Source of the DNA: RBG-13-51-18 sp050014095
Lineage (GTDB): Bacteria > Chloroflexota > Dehalococcoidia > Dehalococcoidales > RBG-16-60-22
DNA: 64,000 nucleotides
Direction: 5' to 3'
Assembly (NCBI GenBank): GCA_050014095.1
Contig: JBEKDZ010000002.1
Location: 248,001-312,000, forward strand
Shown: positions 1 through 8,140 of the stretch, piece by piece
Numbering within the stretch: position 1 is the first letter of the stretch
Layout of the letters: each line of letters starts with the position of its first letter
The notes under the pieces: model-generated
Databases searched by the model: none
The model's input: the letters and a program-made list of their open reading frames with translations, nothing else
What the model was told of the DNA's origin: nothing
Program-made: the position numbers and the translations under genes

Positions 1-96
1 CGTATCTGGCGACCGAGCGGCCCCCCGCCGAAAAAGAAGCCTACTGTTTTAAAGAAAACGCCGCCGAAGACCGTGAAAAGGAGTAAAAATGGCTGA
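1..96 (+). CDS. C-terminal tail of a truncated upstream gene, possibly another small cupin
   Basis: The window opens inside a reading frame that ends at TGA 94-96. Its visible tail is rich in Pro and Lys (it contains PPPKKKPTVLKK), much like the Lys/Ala/Pro-rich tail of the cupin encoded at 591-1103. This suggests a further paralogue of the same small-cupin family just outside the window. A second frame through the same bases ends at TAA 84-86, so the frame choice is not certain. If the TGA frame is right, the gene overlaps the next start by 8 nt, as expected for translational coupling. Confidence 0.4.
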   Translation, partial: RIWRPSGPPPKKKPTVLKKTPPKTVKRSKNG

Positions 97-577
97 ATCC
101 AAGCACAGTAAATATATCGTCTACGAGCCTCCGCAGCCAAAGCCCGGCGATAAGCCCTTCCCGCAGCCCAAGCGCCTGGTGGAAGCGCGGGCGAAAGGCA
201 ACTATTTCGATGGCACCTGGATGTTCGCCCTGGATAATCGAATCGCCGCAGGCGCTTTTTACACCAACTGCGTCTGGCTCTGGAAAAAACACGGGGCTGA
301 ACCGCTGGAAATCGAGATAGCCCACACCCATAACTTTGATGAGACGCTGGGGTTCATCGGGACGGTGCCTGATAAACCGCATGAGTTGGGTGGGGAAATA
401 GACCTCTGGCTGGAAGACGAAAAGTTCACTATTACCAAAAGCTGCCTGATTTACGTCCCCCGCGGCATGCAGCACCTGCCGCTGACCCTTAAGAGAATCG
501 ACTATCCTATTTTCTTCTGGACCGCCGGCAACGGCACCGATTATACCAGATCGTCCGGTGATGAGGAATTCATTTAA
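89..577 (+). CDS. Small cupin-like protein, paralogue 1 (162 aa)
   Basis: I recognise this only as a small single-domain cupin-like protein of unknown function. A histidine cluster H79-x-H81-x3-E85 and a later H129 after a YVPRGMQH turn resemble the metal-binding set of a cupin barrel. The segment GTVPDKPHELGGEIDLWL between them is shared in pattern with the proteins at 591, 17688 and 18974. There is no signal peptide or membrane segment, so it should be cytoplasmic. The start is supported by AGGAG seven bases upstream. The next paralogue begins 14 bases after its stop, so the two probably form one transcript. A metal-dependent enzyme or small-molecule sensor are both possible; the substrate is unknown. 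Confidence 0.72.
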   Translation: MAESKHSKYIVYEPPQPKPGDKPFPQPKRLVEARAKGNYFDGTWMFALDNRIAAGAFYTNCVWLWKKHGAEPLEIEIAHTHNFDETLGFIGTVPDKPHELGGEIDLWLEDEKFTITKSCLIYVPRGMQHLPLTLKRIDYPIFFWTAGNGTDYTRSSGDEEFI

Positions 578-590
578 AAAGGAGACTGAT

Positions 591-1103
591 ATGGATAAAA
601 CCAAATACGGCAAGCATATCTTGAGGAACGCTTTTAAAAAGCACCACCAGTTGGAAGGACTTTCCGCCAGCGGCGACGAGATGAATGCCGACTGTATCGT
701 GACGCACCACGTTTTTTACAAGCCGGAATATGTCCTCAAAGAGTCGCACTTCCATGACGATTTCATGCAGATTCTGTGCTTCCTGGGGACGAACCCCAAG
801 AACGTCCGCGATTTCGGCGGGGCAGTCATCGAGCTTTGCCTGGGTAAGGAAGAGGAAAAGCATATCATCGATTCACCGGTAATCGTCCCTATTCCTAAAG
901 GACTATCTCATGGGCCGCTCTATTTCAAAAAGCTCCCCAAGCCCGTTATCTTCCTGGAGATAATGCTGACGCGGAAATACCATAGCAACCTGCCGCCTCC
1001 GAAAACCGCGACCAAAGCGAAACCTGCGGTAAAAGCCAAAGCCAAGCCAGCAGCTAAAGCTAAAACCGCCAAGCCAAAAACCAAGGCAAAAACGAAGAAA
1101 TAG
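591..1103 (+). CDS. Small cupin-like protein, paralogue 2, with Lys/Ala-rich tail (170 aa)
   Basis: The ATG at 591 is chosen because AAAAAGGAG lies just upstream; an ATG at 558 would overlap the previous gene by 20 bases. The core repeats the family pattern: H53-x-H55, GTNPKN, FGGAVIEL, LGKEEEKH and a terminal IPKGLSH. The family glutamate six residues after the first His is Met59 here, so metal binding may differ. The last 35 residues are an Ala/Lys/Pro repeat (AKPAVKAKAKPAAK type), a basic disordered tail that could bind nucleic acid or polyanions. The tail is absent from the other complete paralogues. The function is unknown. Confidence 0.7.
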   Translation: MDKTKYGKHILRNAFKKHHQLEGLSASGDEMNADCIVTHHVFYKPEYVLKESHFHDDFMQILCFLGTNPKNVRDFGGAVIELCLGKEEEKHIIDSPVIVPIPKGLSHGPLYFKKLPKPVIFLEIMLTRKYHSNLPPPKTATKAKPAVKAKAKPAAKAKTAKPKTKAKTKK

Positions 1104-1197
1104 ATGGAGAAACAATTTATTATTTGAGTTATAGTTATGTAAACTAGCGCATTATTTGTTGTGTTTTTTACCTTTGCCCTGTTCCGCCATATCATTA

Positions 1198-1215
1198 ATA
1201 AGATATTTATCTTAT
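1198..1215. promoter_or_regulatory. Perfect 18-bp palindrome upstream of the receiver gene
   Basis: ATAAGATATTTATCTTAT is a perfect dyad with 8-bp arms and a 2-bp centre, 83 bases before the receiver-protein start. It could be an operator for a dimeric regulator or a weak hairpin. The A/T-rich context lowers its significance. Confidence 0.35.
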
Positions 1216-1298
1216 CATTATCCCCGTTTATGCACTGTTTATCGACCCGATGTTAGTCTTATACAGGAAATTGAAGCAATCACTTTAAGGAGATTAAC

Positions 1299-1709
1299 AT
1301 GAGGCCGAAAACGAAAATCCTCACGATTAGCCATGACCAGTCATTGGTAACTCTGCTCCAGAGAGAGCTTAATGATGGTAATTATGAAATAGTCTGCACC
1401 GAGCATACCGGCATCCAGCTCAAGGATGTCGTCGACGCAGAATGCCCGGAGTTCATTATCCTGGATATCGTTATGCCTTCCCTGGATGGCATCGGCATCT
1501 GCCTGCAGCTCCGCCAATGGACACAGACCCCCATAATGATGTTAAGCACCTGGGGCGCCGACGATAATACCGTTAGAGGACTCAATCTTAGTTGTGATAG
1601 CTACCTGACCGAGCCTTTCGGGATGGATATACTGAAAAAGCGGATAGAGGCTACGCTAAACCGCACCGCTCTTGAACTATCAACCAAAATCCAGATAAGC
1701 AATAACTGA
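1299..1709 (+). CDS. Stand-alone receiver-domain protein with a degenerate active site (136 aa)
   Basis: The protein is a CheY-like receiver domain with no output domain. The phospho-acceptor Asp is present (D56 in ILDIVMPSLDG). The N-terminal acidic pair that binds magnesium is reduced to S-H-D (residues 11-13). The normally invariant Lys before the Pro of the KPF turn is Glu (E105 in YLTEPF). These changes suggest atypical or no phosphorylation, so it may be a pseudo-receiver that works by protein contact. AAGGAG lies eight bases before the ATG. A perfect hairpin terminator follows, so the gene is probably monocistronic. No histidine kinase is nearby. Confidence 0.85.
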   Translation: MRPKTKILTISHDQSLVTLLQRELNDGNYEIVCTEHTGIQLKDVVDAECPEFIILDIVMPSLDGIGICLQLRQWTQTPIMMLSTWGADDNTVRGLNLSCDSYLTEPFGMDILKKRIEATLNRTALELSTKIQISNN

Positions 1710-1739
1710 TACCGATAAAGAAAATATAACAGGGTTTTT

Positions 1740-1771
1740 AAGGGCTTAGTATCGACTAAGCCCTTAATTTT
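1740..1771 (+). terminator. Rho-independent terminator after the receiver gene
   Basis: An 11-bp perfect stem (AAGGGCTTAGT with ACTAAGCCCTT) with an ATCG loop is followed by AATTTTT. Confidence 0.85.
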
Positions 1772-1894
1772 TACAAGTTTTCTCCTAGTACTAAATGGGT
1801 GCTAACACCCTTGTCTAATGTTTATGTTTTGTTTACACCTTTGCCCTTTCTGTTTATGTCTTATTTCCCACCGCAGCTATAAGCTGAAGATGCT

Positions 1895-2410
1895 ATGAAA
1901 AGAGTGATATTCTTTCTCGTATTAGCAGCTTTGCTGCTGATTCCCTTGGCAATTGGCTACGCTCATGAGAGGGCCAACGCGGCCGAATTGGGCATGACTA
2001 TTACGCCGGCTGACACGGCGTCAAAGCCAAATATCCATATCTTCGGCAATGTTATAGGCAACATTACTGCCGGCGACCTTTTTACGATTGATACCTCCGG
2101 AACAACGGGGAATACGACATTTACCCTTTTGATGACCAATATTGATGAGCTTACGCACAACTACCGGTATATGACCATGAACATTGGTCTCTATGTTCAA
2201 AATGATGTTAATGGCTGGGAGAAAATTACAGCCATTGATGGAGTGCCAATCCCGGAAATATTGATAACGATGCAGAACGGCTCGGTGAGCTTTACGATAC
2301 CAGGTAACACTAAATATAAGCTTACCGTGGAAAATGGGTGTTACCGCAGCTACAGCTTTACTCCAGGGAAAAGCGTAGCTATTCCCCAGTTCTGTCTCAC
2401 GTCAAGCTAA
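1895..2410 (+). CDS. Secreted or membrane-anchored protein of unknown function (171 aa)
   Basis: The N-terminus has a short basic start (MKRV), about 18 hydrophobic residues and an Ala-rich stretch ending near ANAAE, as in a Sec signal peptide with cleavage around residues 29-31. The rest is rich in Thr, Ile and Asn, with alternating hydrophobic residues suggesting an exported beta-sandwich. Two cysteines near the end (GCYRS and FCLTSS) could form a disulfide. I recognise no family. It is flanked by terminators or intergenic space on both sides and is probably its own unit. Confidence 0.65.
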   Translation: MKRVIFFLVLAALLLIPLAIGYAHERANAAELGMTITPADTASKPNIHIFGNVIGNITAGDLFTIDTSGTTGNTTFTLLMTNIDELTHNYRYMTMNIGLYVQNDVNGWEKITAIDGVPIPEILITMQNGSVSFTIPGNTKYKLTVENGCYRSYSFTPGKSVAIPQFCLTSS

Positions 2411-2457
2411 TATAAAAGGTCGATAAGTAGACTGAAAAAGTGCTCGGAGAGGTAAAT

Positions 2458-2676
2458 ATGATTATCTTGTGGGTAAGAAAAAACAAGGCTGATAAGCATA
2501 ATATCATCGAGAAAAAAGGCGACACGTCTTTTGAGGAACACGATGATATTATGAAGAGATTCCGCCTCGCTCATCCGGATATCATTATCGAAAGCGCTAA
2601 AAGCCTCCTAACGGCAGAAGACAATCCTTTGCAGCCCATACAGCAGGTAAAGCTCTGGGCAAATATCCAAAACTAG
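2458..2676 (+). CDS. Small hypothetical protein (72 aa)
   Basis: The ATG at 2458 follows GGAGAGG at good spacing; an in-frame GTG at 2440 lies before that ribosome site and is less likely. The protein starts with a hydrophobic strand (MIILWV), then is charged and mostly helical, with no Cys motif or membrane segment. I recognise no family. A strong terminator 37 bases downstream supports a real short transcription unit. Confidence 0.5.
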   Translation: MIILWVRKNKADKHNIIEKKGDTSFEEHDDIMKRFRLAHPDIIIESAKSLLTAEDNPLQPIQQVKLWANIQN

Positions 2677-2713
2677 CGATTTATTTATAATACCGATTGT
2701 ACCAGTCACATAG

Positions 2714-2753
2714 AAAGCTCCCTATCGTCATTTGGAGACAAGGGAGCTTTTTT
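2714..2753 (+). terminator. Rho-independent terminator
   Basis: A 10-bp perfect stem, AAAGCTCCCT (2714-2723) with AGGGAGCTTT (2741-2750), runs directly into a T tract. It ends the 72-aa gene's transcript before the tRNA gene. Confidence 0.88.
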
Positions 2754-2823
2754 GTATCCGTAAGGTTCGCTATTCCGTTTATGGTTGCTACTGAAGATTT
2801 CAAAATGATAAAATGTTCAATGC

Positions 2824-2899
2824 GGGCCGCTAGCTCAACTGGCAGAGCAGATGACTCTTAATCATCAGGTTGGAGGTTCGAGTCCTCCGCGGCTCACCA
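2824..2899 (+). tRNA. tRNA-Lys(CTT)
   Basis: A full cloverleaf is visible: acceptor GGGCCGC with GCGGCTC (one G-T pair), D-arm GCTC/GAGC, anticodon arm GATGA-CTCTTAA-TCATC with anticodon CTT, T-arm GGAGG-TTCGAGT-CCTCC, and discriminator A plus encoded CCA. It lies tail to tail with the aldehyde oxidoreductase gene, 13 bases apart. Confidence 0.95.
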
Positions 2900-2912
2900 A
2901 TGTTACCGGTAT

Positions 2913-4739
2913 TTACCCCGGCGGGGGGCCGAAGGGGAATTTCTGCGGCGGCCAGAGCTCTTCCGCTATCTCCGGCATACCAAGGTCGATTAATTTTTGC
3001 TTGTTGGGTTTGGTAGTAGTTTTATTCCAATCCAAATAGCCGAGGCACCAGTAGATTTGATGCTCTATATCCGCGGTTACGCCGGCAAGGGGACCCTCTT
3101 TTTGCGGCGGCTCGCCGATTATCCTGGGATGCGGCTTCCAGTTTAGCTCGTTGATGCCTTCGCGTAAGTTAAAGATATGTCTTAAAGCGCCGATTCTTTC
3201 ACCTGCCTTGAGGACATCAGCCACCGAATAGTTCAGGCCGGTGACCGCATTGAAAAAGTCCGTCAGCCTTTGCGGTCCTGCCCCAAAGCCGAAGCCTATC
3301 ATGCAGAGGCCGGTGGCATTGACGACATGGGTAGAAAAAGCGCTGGGGCCAAAGTTTTGCGTGTGCCGACCCGGTGTAGCGTCCATCTGGTAGCGGGCAG
3401 CCGCGAACTCACCCATAAACCCCAGCCTGGGGTCATGCATCCCCACCTCCTGACCACCCACATGTACCGCGAACTTTTCCGCGCCTTTGCCGATTTTCTC
3501 CGCCGCCACTTTAACGCCATCGGCAAGTTTATCGCCGATGCCTTCTCTTTTAGCCATCTTCTCGGTCATGGCTATCATGGCTTGATGGTTGCCCCACTTA
3601 AGCTCGATACCGTCAGTATCCTTTTTTGTGATGATACCGTTTTCGTAGCACTCGATAGCGAAGGCGATAGTGGTACCGGCGGATATCGTATCCAGTCCGT
3701 AGCGATTGCAGATATCGTTAGCCATATTGATAGATTCGGTATTACTGTTAAGGCACATCGCTCCGAAGCTGCCCTGGGTCTCGTATTCCGGCCGACGGAT
3801 GCCCGCCGGGTACTTATAATCTTTGCCCTCTTTAAGAATAGCCTTGCAGGCTATCGGACAGTGCCAGCAGCCGCCGAGCTTGGCAACATAGCCCTCCAGA
3901 ACTTCGGCCTTAAGTCCCTCCACATCCGGCAATTCTTTGACGCCGACGCCGCCCCAGTTTTTTACCGGGGTATCACCGCTGTGAGCGGAGTTCGCCGTCA
4001 TCGCCGAGGTGCCGAACTTATGCAGGCTAATTGCACTCATTGGCCCAGGCTGCATCATAAATTGCACGTGCTCTTTCCTCAATCTTTCGGCAGCCGCTTT
4101 ATCGGCTACATTGACCGGCATGGTGCCCCGCGCCACCACCGCCTTGAGTTTCTTGGAGCCCATGACCGCGCCCAGTCCGGAGCGTCCCGCCGCCGAACCT
4201 TTATCGGTCATAATCGCCGCGATGAGCGAGAGTTTTTCGCCCGCCGGGCCGATACAGGCAACGTGACTCGTTTTACCGTATTCCTCCTCCAGCATTTCTT
4301 CGGTTTCGTAAGCGTCTTTACCCCAGAGATGGCTGGCGTCTTTCAGCTCTGCCTTGCCTTCATCAATGAGGAGATAGACGGGCTTCGGCGATATGCCGGT
4401 GAAAAATACGCCGTCAAAACCAGCGAACTTGAGGTAAGGTCCAAAGTACCCTCCGGAGTTGGCATCGCCCCATCCGCCGGTAATAGGCGATTTCGCCAAG
4501 GCGGTATAGCGCGCGCCGGAAGGAATGGGCGTGCCGGTAAAGGGACCGGTCATCAGACCTAAAATATTATCGGGTCCCAGGGGGTCTGCCTTGGGTTTCA
4601 TGCGGTCGTAGAGCAGCCTCACCCCGATACCATAACCCCCGATATACTCTCTGCAGAGTTTTTCATCAAGCTTTTCTTCTTTAATTTTTCCGGTGGAAAG
4701 ATTCACCCATAATATTTTCCCCATGTAACCGCCAATCAT
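2913..4739 (-). CDS. Tungsten-dependent aldehyde:ferredoxin oxidoreductase family protein (608 aa)
   Basis: Members oxidise aldehydes to acids with ferredoxin as acceptor, using a bis-pterin tungsten cofactor and one [4Fe-4S] cluster in the cytoplasm. The N-terminal family pattern is clear (GKILWVNLSTG, YIGGYGIGVRLLYD), as is PITGGWGDANSGGYFG of the cofactor domain. The cluster cysteines CWHCPIAC lie near residue 295 and the late Cys is in TGLCMIGFG. The length matches the family. GAGGAG upstream supports the start. It is encoded next to, and on the same strand as, the two E1 dehydrogenase genes at 4849-6792, with a gap of about 110 bp. The aldehyde substrate cannot be read from sequence. Confidence 0.93.
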   Translation of the reverse strand: MIGGYMGKILWVNLSTGKIKEEKLDEKLCREYIGGYGIGVRLLYDRMKPKADPLGPDNILGLMTGPFTGTPIPSGARYTALAKSPITGGWGDANSGGYFGPYLKFAGFDGVFFTGISPKPVYLLIDEGKAELKDASHLWGKDAYETEEMLEEEYGKTSHVACIGPAGEKLSLIAAIMTDKGSAAGRSGLGAVMGSKKLKAVVARGTMPVNVADKAAAERLRKEHVQFMMQPGPMSAISLHKFGTSAMTANSAHSGDTPVKNWGGVGVKELPDVEGLKAEVLEGYVAKLGGCWHCPIACKAILKEGKDYKYPAGIRRPEYETQGSFGAMCLNSNTESINMANDICNRYGLDTISAGTTIAFAIECYENGIITKKDTDGIELKWGNHQAMIAMTEKMAKREGIGDKLADGVKVAAEKIGKGAEKFAVHVGGQEVGMHDPRLGFMGEFAAARYQMDATPGRHTQNFGPSAFSTHVVNATGLCMIGFGFGAGPQRLTDFFNAVTGLNYSVADVLKAGERIGALRHIFNLREGINELNWKPHPRIIGEPPQKEGPLAGVTADIEHQIYWCLGYLDWNKTTTKPNKQKLIDLGMPEIAEELWPPQKFPFGPPPG

Positions 4740-4848
4740 AGCTATCTCCTCTCAAGGTAAAAAATCTAACGTCTTTTAATTGTAGTCACGCTCGGTAATC
4801 AGTGTCAATATGTTACAAATATCATTACGATTTCGTAGTGGTAAGTAA

Positions 4849-5802
4849 TTATCCTAAAACTTGCTTGATGGCAGCAAGGATTTTCTGTTTATCCGGCATG
4901 ACGAAATGCTCCATCGGGGGACTGTAAGGAATGGGCGCATCCAGACCGCAGACACGCTTGGGAGGTGATTTCAATTTGCCGAATGTTTTAGCATCCTCGG
5001 TAACCAGGGAGACAATTTCCGAGGCGGCGCTGCAGGTCTGGCAGGCTTCATCGACGACAATCAGGCGGCCGGTTTTGGCTACGGATTTCCTTATCGTCTC
5101 TTTATCCAGCGGCACCAGCGTGCGCGGGTCGATGACCTCCACTGATATTCCCTCTTTTTCCATCTCTTCTGCTGCCGCCAGGGCTTCATGCACCATGCGG
5201 GATAGAGCCACTACCGTAACGTCGATGCCTTCTTTTTTGATATCCGCCCGGCCGAAAGGAATAGTGTAATCCTCATCCGGAACTTCGCCGGGTAGCCCAC
5301 CTAATAAAGTATGCTCGAAGGAAATCACGGGGTTGTTATCTCTTAGAGCGGCTTTTAACAGCCCTTTGATGTCATAAGCCGTGGAAGGAAGAATAATTTT
5401 TAATCCCGGCACATTCATATACATGGAGTAAGGGCATATCGAATGCTGCGCCGCCAGAGACGTGCCCGCGCCGATTGCCATCCTTATCAATATCGGGAAT
5501 GTAGATTGCCCGCCGAACATATAGGTTATCTTGGCTGCCTGATTGACCATCTGGTCCATCGCCACGAAGCCGAAGGTAGCCATACGCAGGTCAGCTACTG
5601 CCCGGTAGCCCGAGCCGGCCAATCCGATGGCCGAGCCGACCAAAACTGACTCGGAGATAGGAGTGACCCTGGCTCTTTCTTCGCCAAATTCTTTCTTCAA
5701 ATCCGGCTGGGCGTCGGTAGCCAGGTAGACGGTTTTAGCGTTCCGGCGGAACTCTTCCTGCAGCGCCTCGGCGGCAGCCTGGGCGTAAGCTATCTTTCTC
5801 AT
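4849..5802 (-). CDS. Thiamine-diphosphate 2-oxoacid/acetoin dehydrogenase E1 beta subunit (317 aa)
   Basis: This is the transketolase-like pyrimidine-binding subunit of the branched 2-oxoacid or acetoin dehydrogenase E1 family. Visible features are the N-terminal YAQAAAEALQEEF helix, FAEQ-type region variants around residues 45-55, and the C-terminal half with VEVIDPRTLVPLD and VVDEACQTC. It lies 24 bases downstream of the alpha-subunit gene, clearly one operon. No lipoyl acyltransferase (E2) or dihydrolipoamide dehydrogenase (E3) is in the window. The pair therefore either works with an E2 encoded elsewhere or acts without one. Confidence 0.9.
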   Translation of the reverse strand: MRKIAYAQAAAEALQEEFRRNAKTVYLATDAQPDLKKEFGEERARVTPISESVLVGSAIGLAGSGYRAVADLRMATFGFVAMDQMVNQAAKITYMFGGQSTFPILIRMAIGAGTSLAAQHSICPYSMYMNVPGLKIILPSTAYDIKGLLKAALRDNNPVISFEHTLLGGLPGEVPDEDYTIPFGRADIKKEGIDVTVVALSRMVHEALAAAEEMEKEGISVEVIDPRTLVPLDKETIRKSVAKTGRLIVVDEACQTCSAASEIVSLVTEDAKTFGKLKSPPKRVCGLDAPIPYSPPMEHFVMPDKQKILAAIKQVLG

Positions 5803-5826
5803 GCAAGTAATCCTCTCTTCAAGCTT

Positions 5827-6792
5827 TCATGCAGAATAAATATCTTCCAGGGCGTCTTCCGGTTGCGGTAAAGGACTGGCTAAAGCATAGCTAACAGCGT
5901 CTTCGATAACGTCCATCACCTGTATTTCAATTTCTTGTATTTCTTTTTCGGTGATAATCCCGGCTTCCAGCAGCTTCTTTTGCAGGCGGAGGATAGGGCA
6001 TTGTTTCTTCCAGCTTTCAATTTCCTCAACCGGACGGAGGTCGGGGATGGTGTTCGCTTCGAAGTGCGAAGACCAGCGGTACGTTCTGAATTCAACGAAG
6101 TAAGGACCTGTTCCGAAGCGAACCGAGGCGACCACCTCTTTGGCTGTTTCATAAACCGCAATAAGGTCATTGCCATCGACGGATTTCACCGGCATATCAT
6201 ATGCCGCAGCCCGCCGGGGGATATCGCCGCCCGCAATAGCATAAGTATAAGGCGTATTAACCCCATACATATTATTCTCGCAGGCGAAAATAATGGGCAG
6301 CTTCCAGATCGAAGCCAGGTTCAACGATTCCTGGAACTCGCCTTCCTGGCAGGCGCCGTCGCCGAAGAAAACCACAACGATGCGCCCCTTGCCTTCCAGA
6401 TGGGCCGCCAGTGCCGCGCCGGTGGCGATGGGGAGTCCTGCGGCGACGATACCATTAGCGCCTAATATACCTATTTTGAAATCGGCGATATGCATCGAGC
6501 CGCCTTTACCTTTACAGTAGCCGGTCTTTTTCCCGTAGATTTCCGCCATCATGCGTCGGACGTCAGCGCCCTTGGCGATAAGATGGCCATGCCCACGATG
6601 ATTACTCACGATGCGGTCGTCCTGCCTTAGGCTGGCGCAAACGCCTGTCGCGATCGCCTCCTGGCCATTATAGGAATGAACCAAACCGGGCACCGCTCCC
6701 TTTTTAAACTCTTTAGACGCTCTTTCATCAAAACGCCGGATGGTCAACATGGTGCGGTACATCCGGATGAGACTATCATTATCTATATTCAC
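5827..6792 (-). CDS. Thiamine-diphosphate 2-oxoacid/acetoin dehydrogenase E1 alpha subunit (321 aa)
   Basis: The alpha subunit binds the diphosphate end of thiamine diphosphate. The binding motif is GDGACQEGEFQESLNLA through ENN (about residues 150-180), with GHGHLIAKG and the GKGGSMHIAD loop before it. I chose the GTG at 6792 because AAGGAG lies seven bases upstream; an in-frame TTG at 6810 sits before that ribosome site. First gene of a short minus-strand cluster with E1 beta and then the aldehyde oxidoreductase. The substrate could be pyruvate, acetoin or a branched oxoacid; sequence alone does not decide. Confidence 0.9.
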   Translation of the reverse strand: MNIDNDSLIRMYRTMLTIRRFDERASKEFKKGAVPGLVHSYNGQEAIATGVCASLRQDDRIVSNHRGHGHLIAKGADVRRMMAEIYGKKTGYCKGKGGSMHIADFKIGILGANGIVAAGLPIATGAALAAHLEGKGRIVVVFFGDGACQEGEFQESLNLASIWKLPIIFACENNMYGVNTPYTYAIAGGDIPRRAAAYDMPVKSVDGNDLIAVYETAKEVVASVRFGTGPYFVEFRTYRWSSHFEANTIPDLRPVEEIESWKKQCPILRLQKKLLEAGIITEKEIQEIEIQVMDVIEDAVSYALASPLPQPEDALEDIYSA

Positions 6793-6880
6793 CTTCAGAC
6801 TCCTTGCCAAGCTCCTATCATTACGCTATTAGATATAATATAGCATAGTTCCTTCACTAAATTGTAACTTAAGCTATGCA

Positions 6881-6909
6881 TTTACGAACGGGAAAGCTTG
6901 ATGTATAAT
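6881..6909 (+). promoter_or_regulatory. Sigma-70-type promoter for the membrane protein at 6951
   Basis: TTTACG, a 17-bp spacer and a perfect TATAAT (6904-6909) precede the gene by about 40 bases. Confidence 0.5.
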
Positions 6910-6950
6910 AGTTTAAAATTAGAGTCATTTTCTTTAAGGAGGTGAGCGTG

Positions 6951-8024
6951 ATGAAGCTAACACCAGAGGAAAGAAGGAAAATCTACGAGGAAGAAAAAGC
7001 CAGACTTGAAGCCCGGGAACAGCTGGAACAGGAAAAACGCCGGATATCCCCAGAGAGTACGATAAATCTTACTCCGAATATCACCGGCGTTTTATGCTAC
7101 CTGGGTATCTGGGTTACCGGCATCATCTTTTTCATCCTGGAGCAGAAAAACAAGTGGGTACGCTTCCATGCTGCGCAGTCGATTGTCGTCTTCGGCGGGC
7201 TGGGCATCGCCATGGCTATTCTACGCTGGATTCCTTTTATCGGTTTATTCTTTACCGTCGTCATCTCTATTATTGGGTTTGTGTTGTGGATATTGTTGAT
7301 GAGCAAGGCTTACAACGGCGAGCGCTACAAGCTGCCATTGGCTGGGGATATTGCCGAGATGATGCTTGGCATAACTATTAACATACCGGAAAGCACACCA
7401 ATGCCGCCACCACCACCTCCACCGCCGCCACCCAGAGGAAGTAAAAAAGCGCCACCAGCGCCACCCCCACCGCCGGTAGCCGCCGCCGGTATTACCGAGG
7501 AGAAAATCAGCAAAAAAGTAGCTGAACCTTACAAAGTCAGAGTGGAGAGCAGAATACCGTTAGCGGTCGCTAGCATTATCTGGAACGTTATCTTGCTGGT
7601 TGTTTTTAACTTCTTCTACCAGTACATCGCCTATTACACCTACCACGCGGCAAGTAAAACATGGACCTGGCAATCGTTTTTTACTAACGATATCAATGCC
7701 TGGCTGCCGATATTAAATGCCGCTCTGGCGATCGCCATCATCGGGAATATTATTCTTATCTTCGTTAACTATAAAATCGTCCGTGAGTCGATTCATGTTG
7801 TCACCAATGGATTCGGTTTGGCAGCCATCCTCACCCTGCTGGTTATTTTCCCGTTTAACTTCGACGTAATACCCAATACCGACGCCGCTGGCTGGACAAC
7901 GTTTGGAGTGAGAGTGTTCTTAATAGTTCTCGCGGTATGCTTCGGCATCGGTCTGGTGGTGAGAGTGGTTAAGCTGCTGGTGAATGCTATCCAAGCGGCT
8001 CTACCTTCTAATGAAGACGACTGA
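6951..8024 (+). CDS. Two-part membrane protein with DUF4870-like domain and polyproline linker (357 aa)
   Basis: A charged coiled N-terminus (residues 1-30) leads into a membrane domain of three to four helices (about 35-115) that looks like the DUF4870/Tic20-like family, with HAAQS between helices. A linker with a run of ten prolines and a second proline cluster (about 140-170) follows. The C-terminal half (about 190-350) has four more membrane segments of unknown family. The ATG at 6951 is preferred because AAGGAGG lies eight bases upstream; a GTG at 6942 overlaps it. No neighbour suggests a function. Confidence 0.75.
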   Translation: MKLTPEERRKIYEEEKARLEAREQLEQEKRRISPESTINLTPNITGVLCYLGIWVTGIIFFILEQKNKWVRFHAAQSIVVFGGLGIAMAILRWIPFIGLFFTVVISIIGFVLWILLMSKAYNGERYKLPLAGDIAEMMLGITINIPESTPMPPPPPPPPPPRGSKKAPPAPPPPPVAAAGITEEKISKKVAEPYKVRVESRIPLAVASIIWNVILLVVFNFFYQYIAYYTYHAASKTWTWQSFFTNDINAWLPILNAALAIAIIGNIILIFVNYKIVRESIHVVTNGFGLAAILTLLVIFPFNFDVIPNTDAAGWTTFGVRVFLIVLAVCFGIGLVVRVVKLLVNAIQAALPSNEDD

Positions 8025-8057
8025 ACTATAAGATAGGGTATTGAACGGAGCTTATAT

Positions 8058-8085
8058 TTGACAGGATAACAGGGCATCTTATATG
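8058..8085 (+). promoter_or_regulatory. Promoter for the first FAD oxidoreductase
   Basis: A perfect TTGACA (8058-8063) is followed after 16 bases by TATATG. A second possible -10, TATAAT, lies at 8102-8107. Confidence 0.5.
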
Positions 8086-8140
8086 CTTTTGGTTAGAATA
8101 GTATAATTTGTATAATAAATACGGTTTGGGAGGCAGAGCT

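Noticed and set aside
3270..4562. Long open frame antisense to the aldehyde oxidoreductase
   Set aside because: No recognisable domain or ribosome site; a codon-bias shadow of the real gene.
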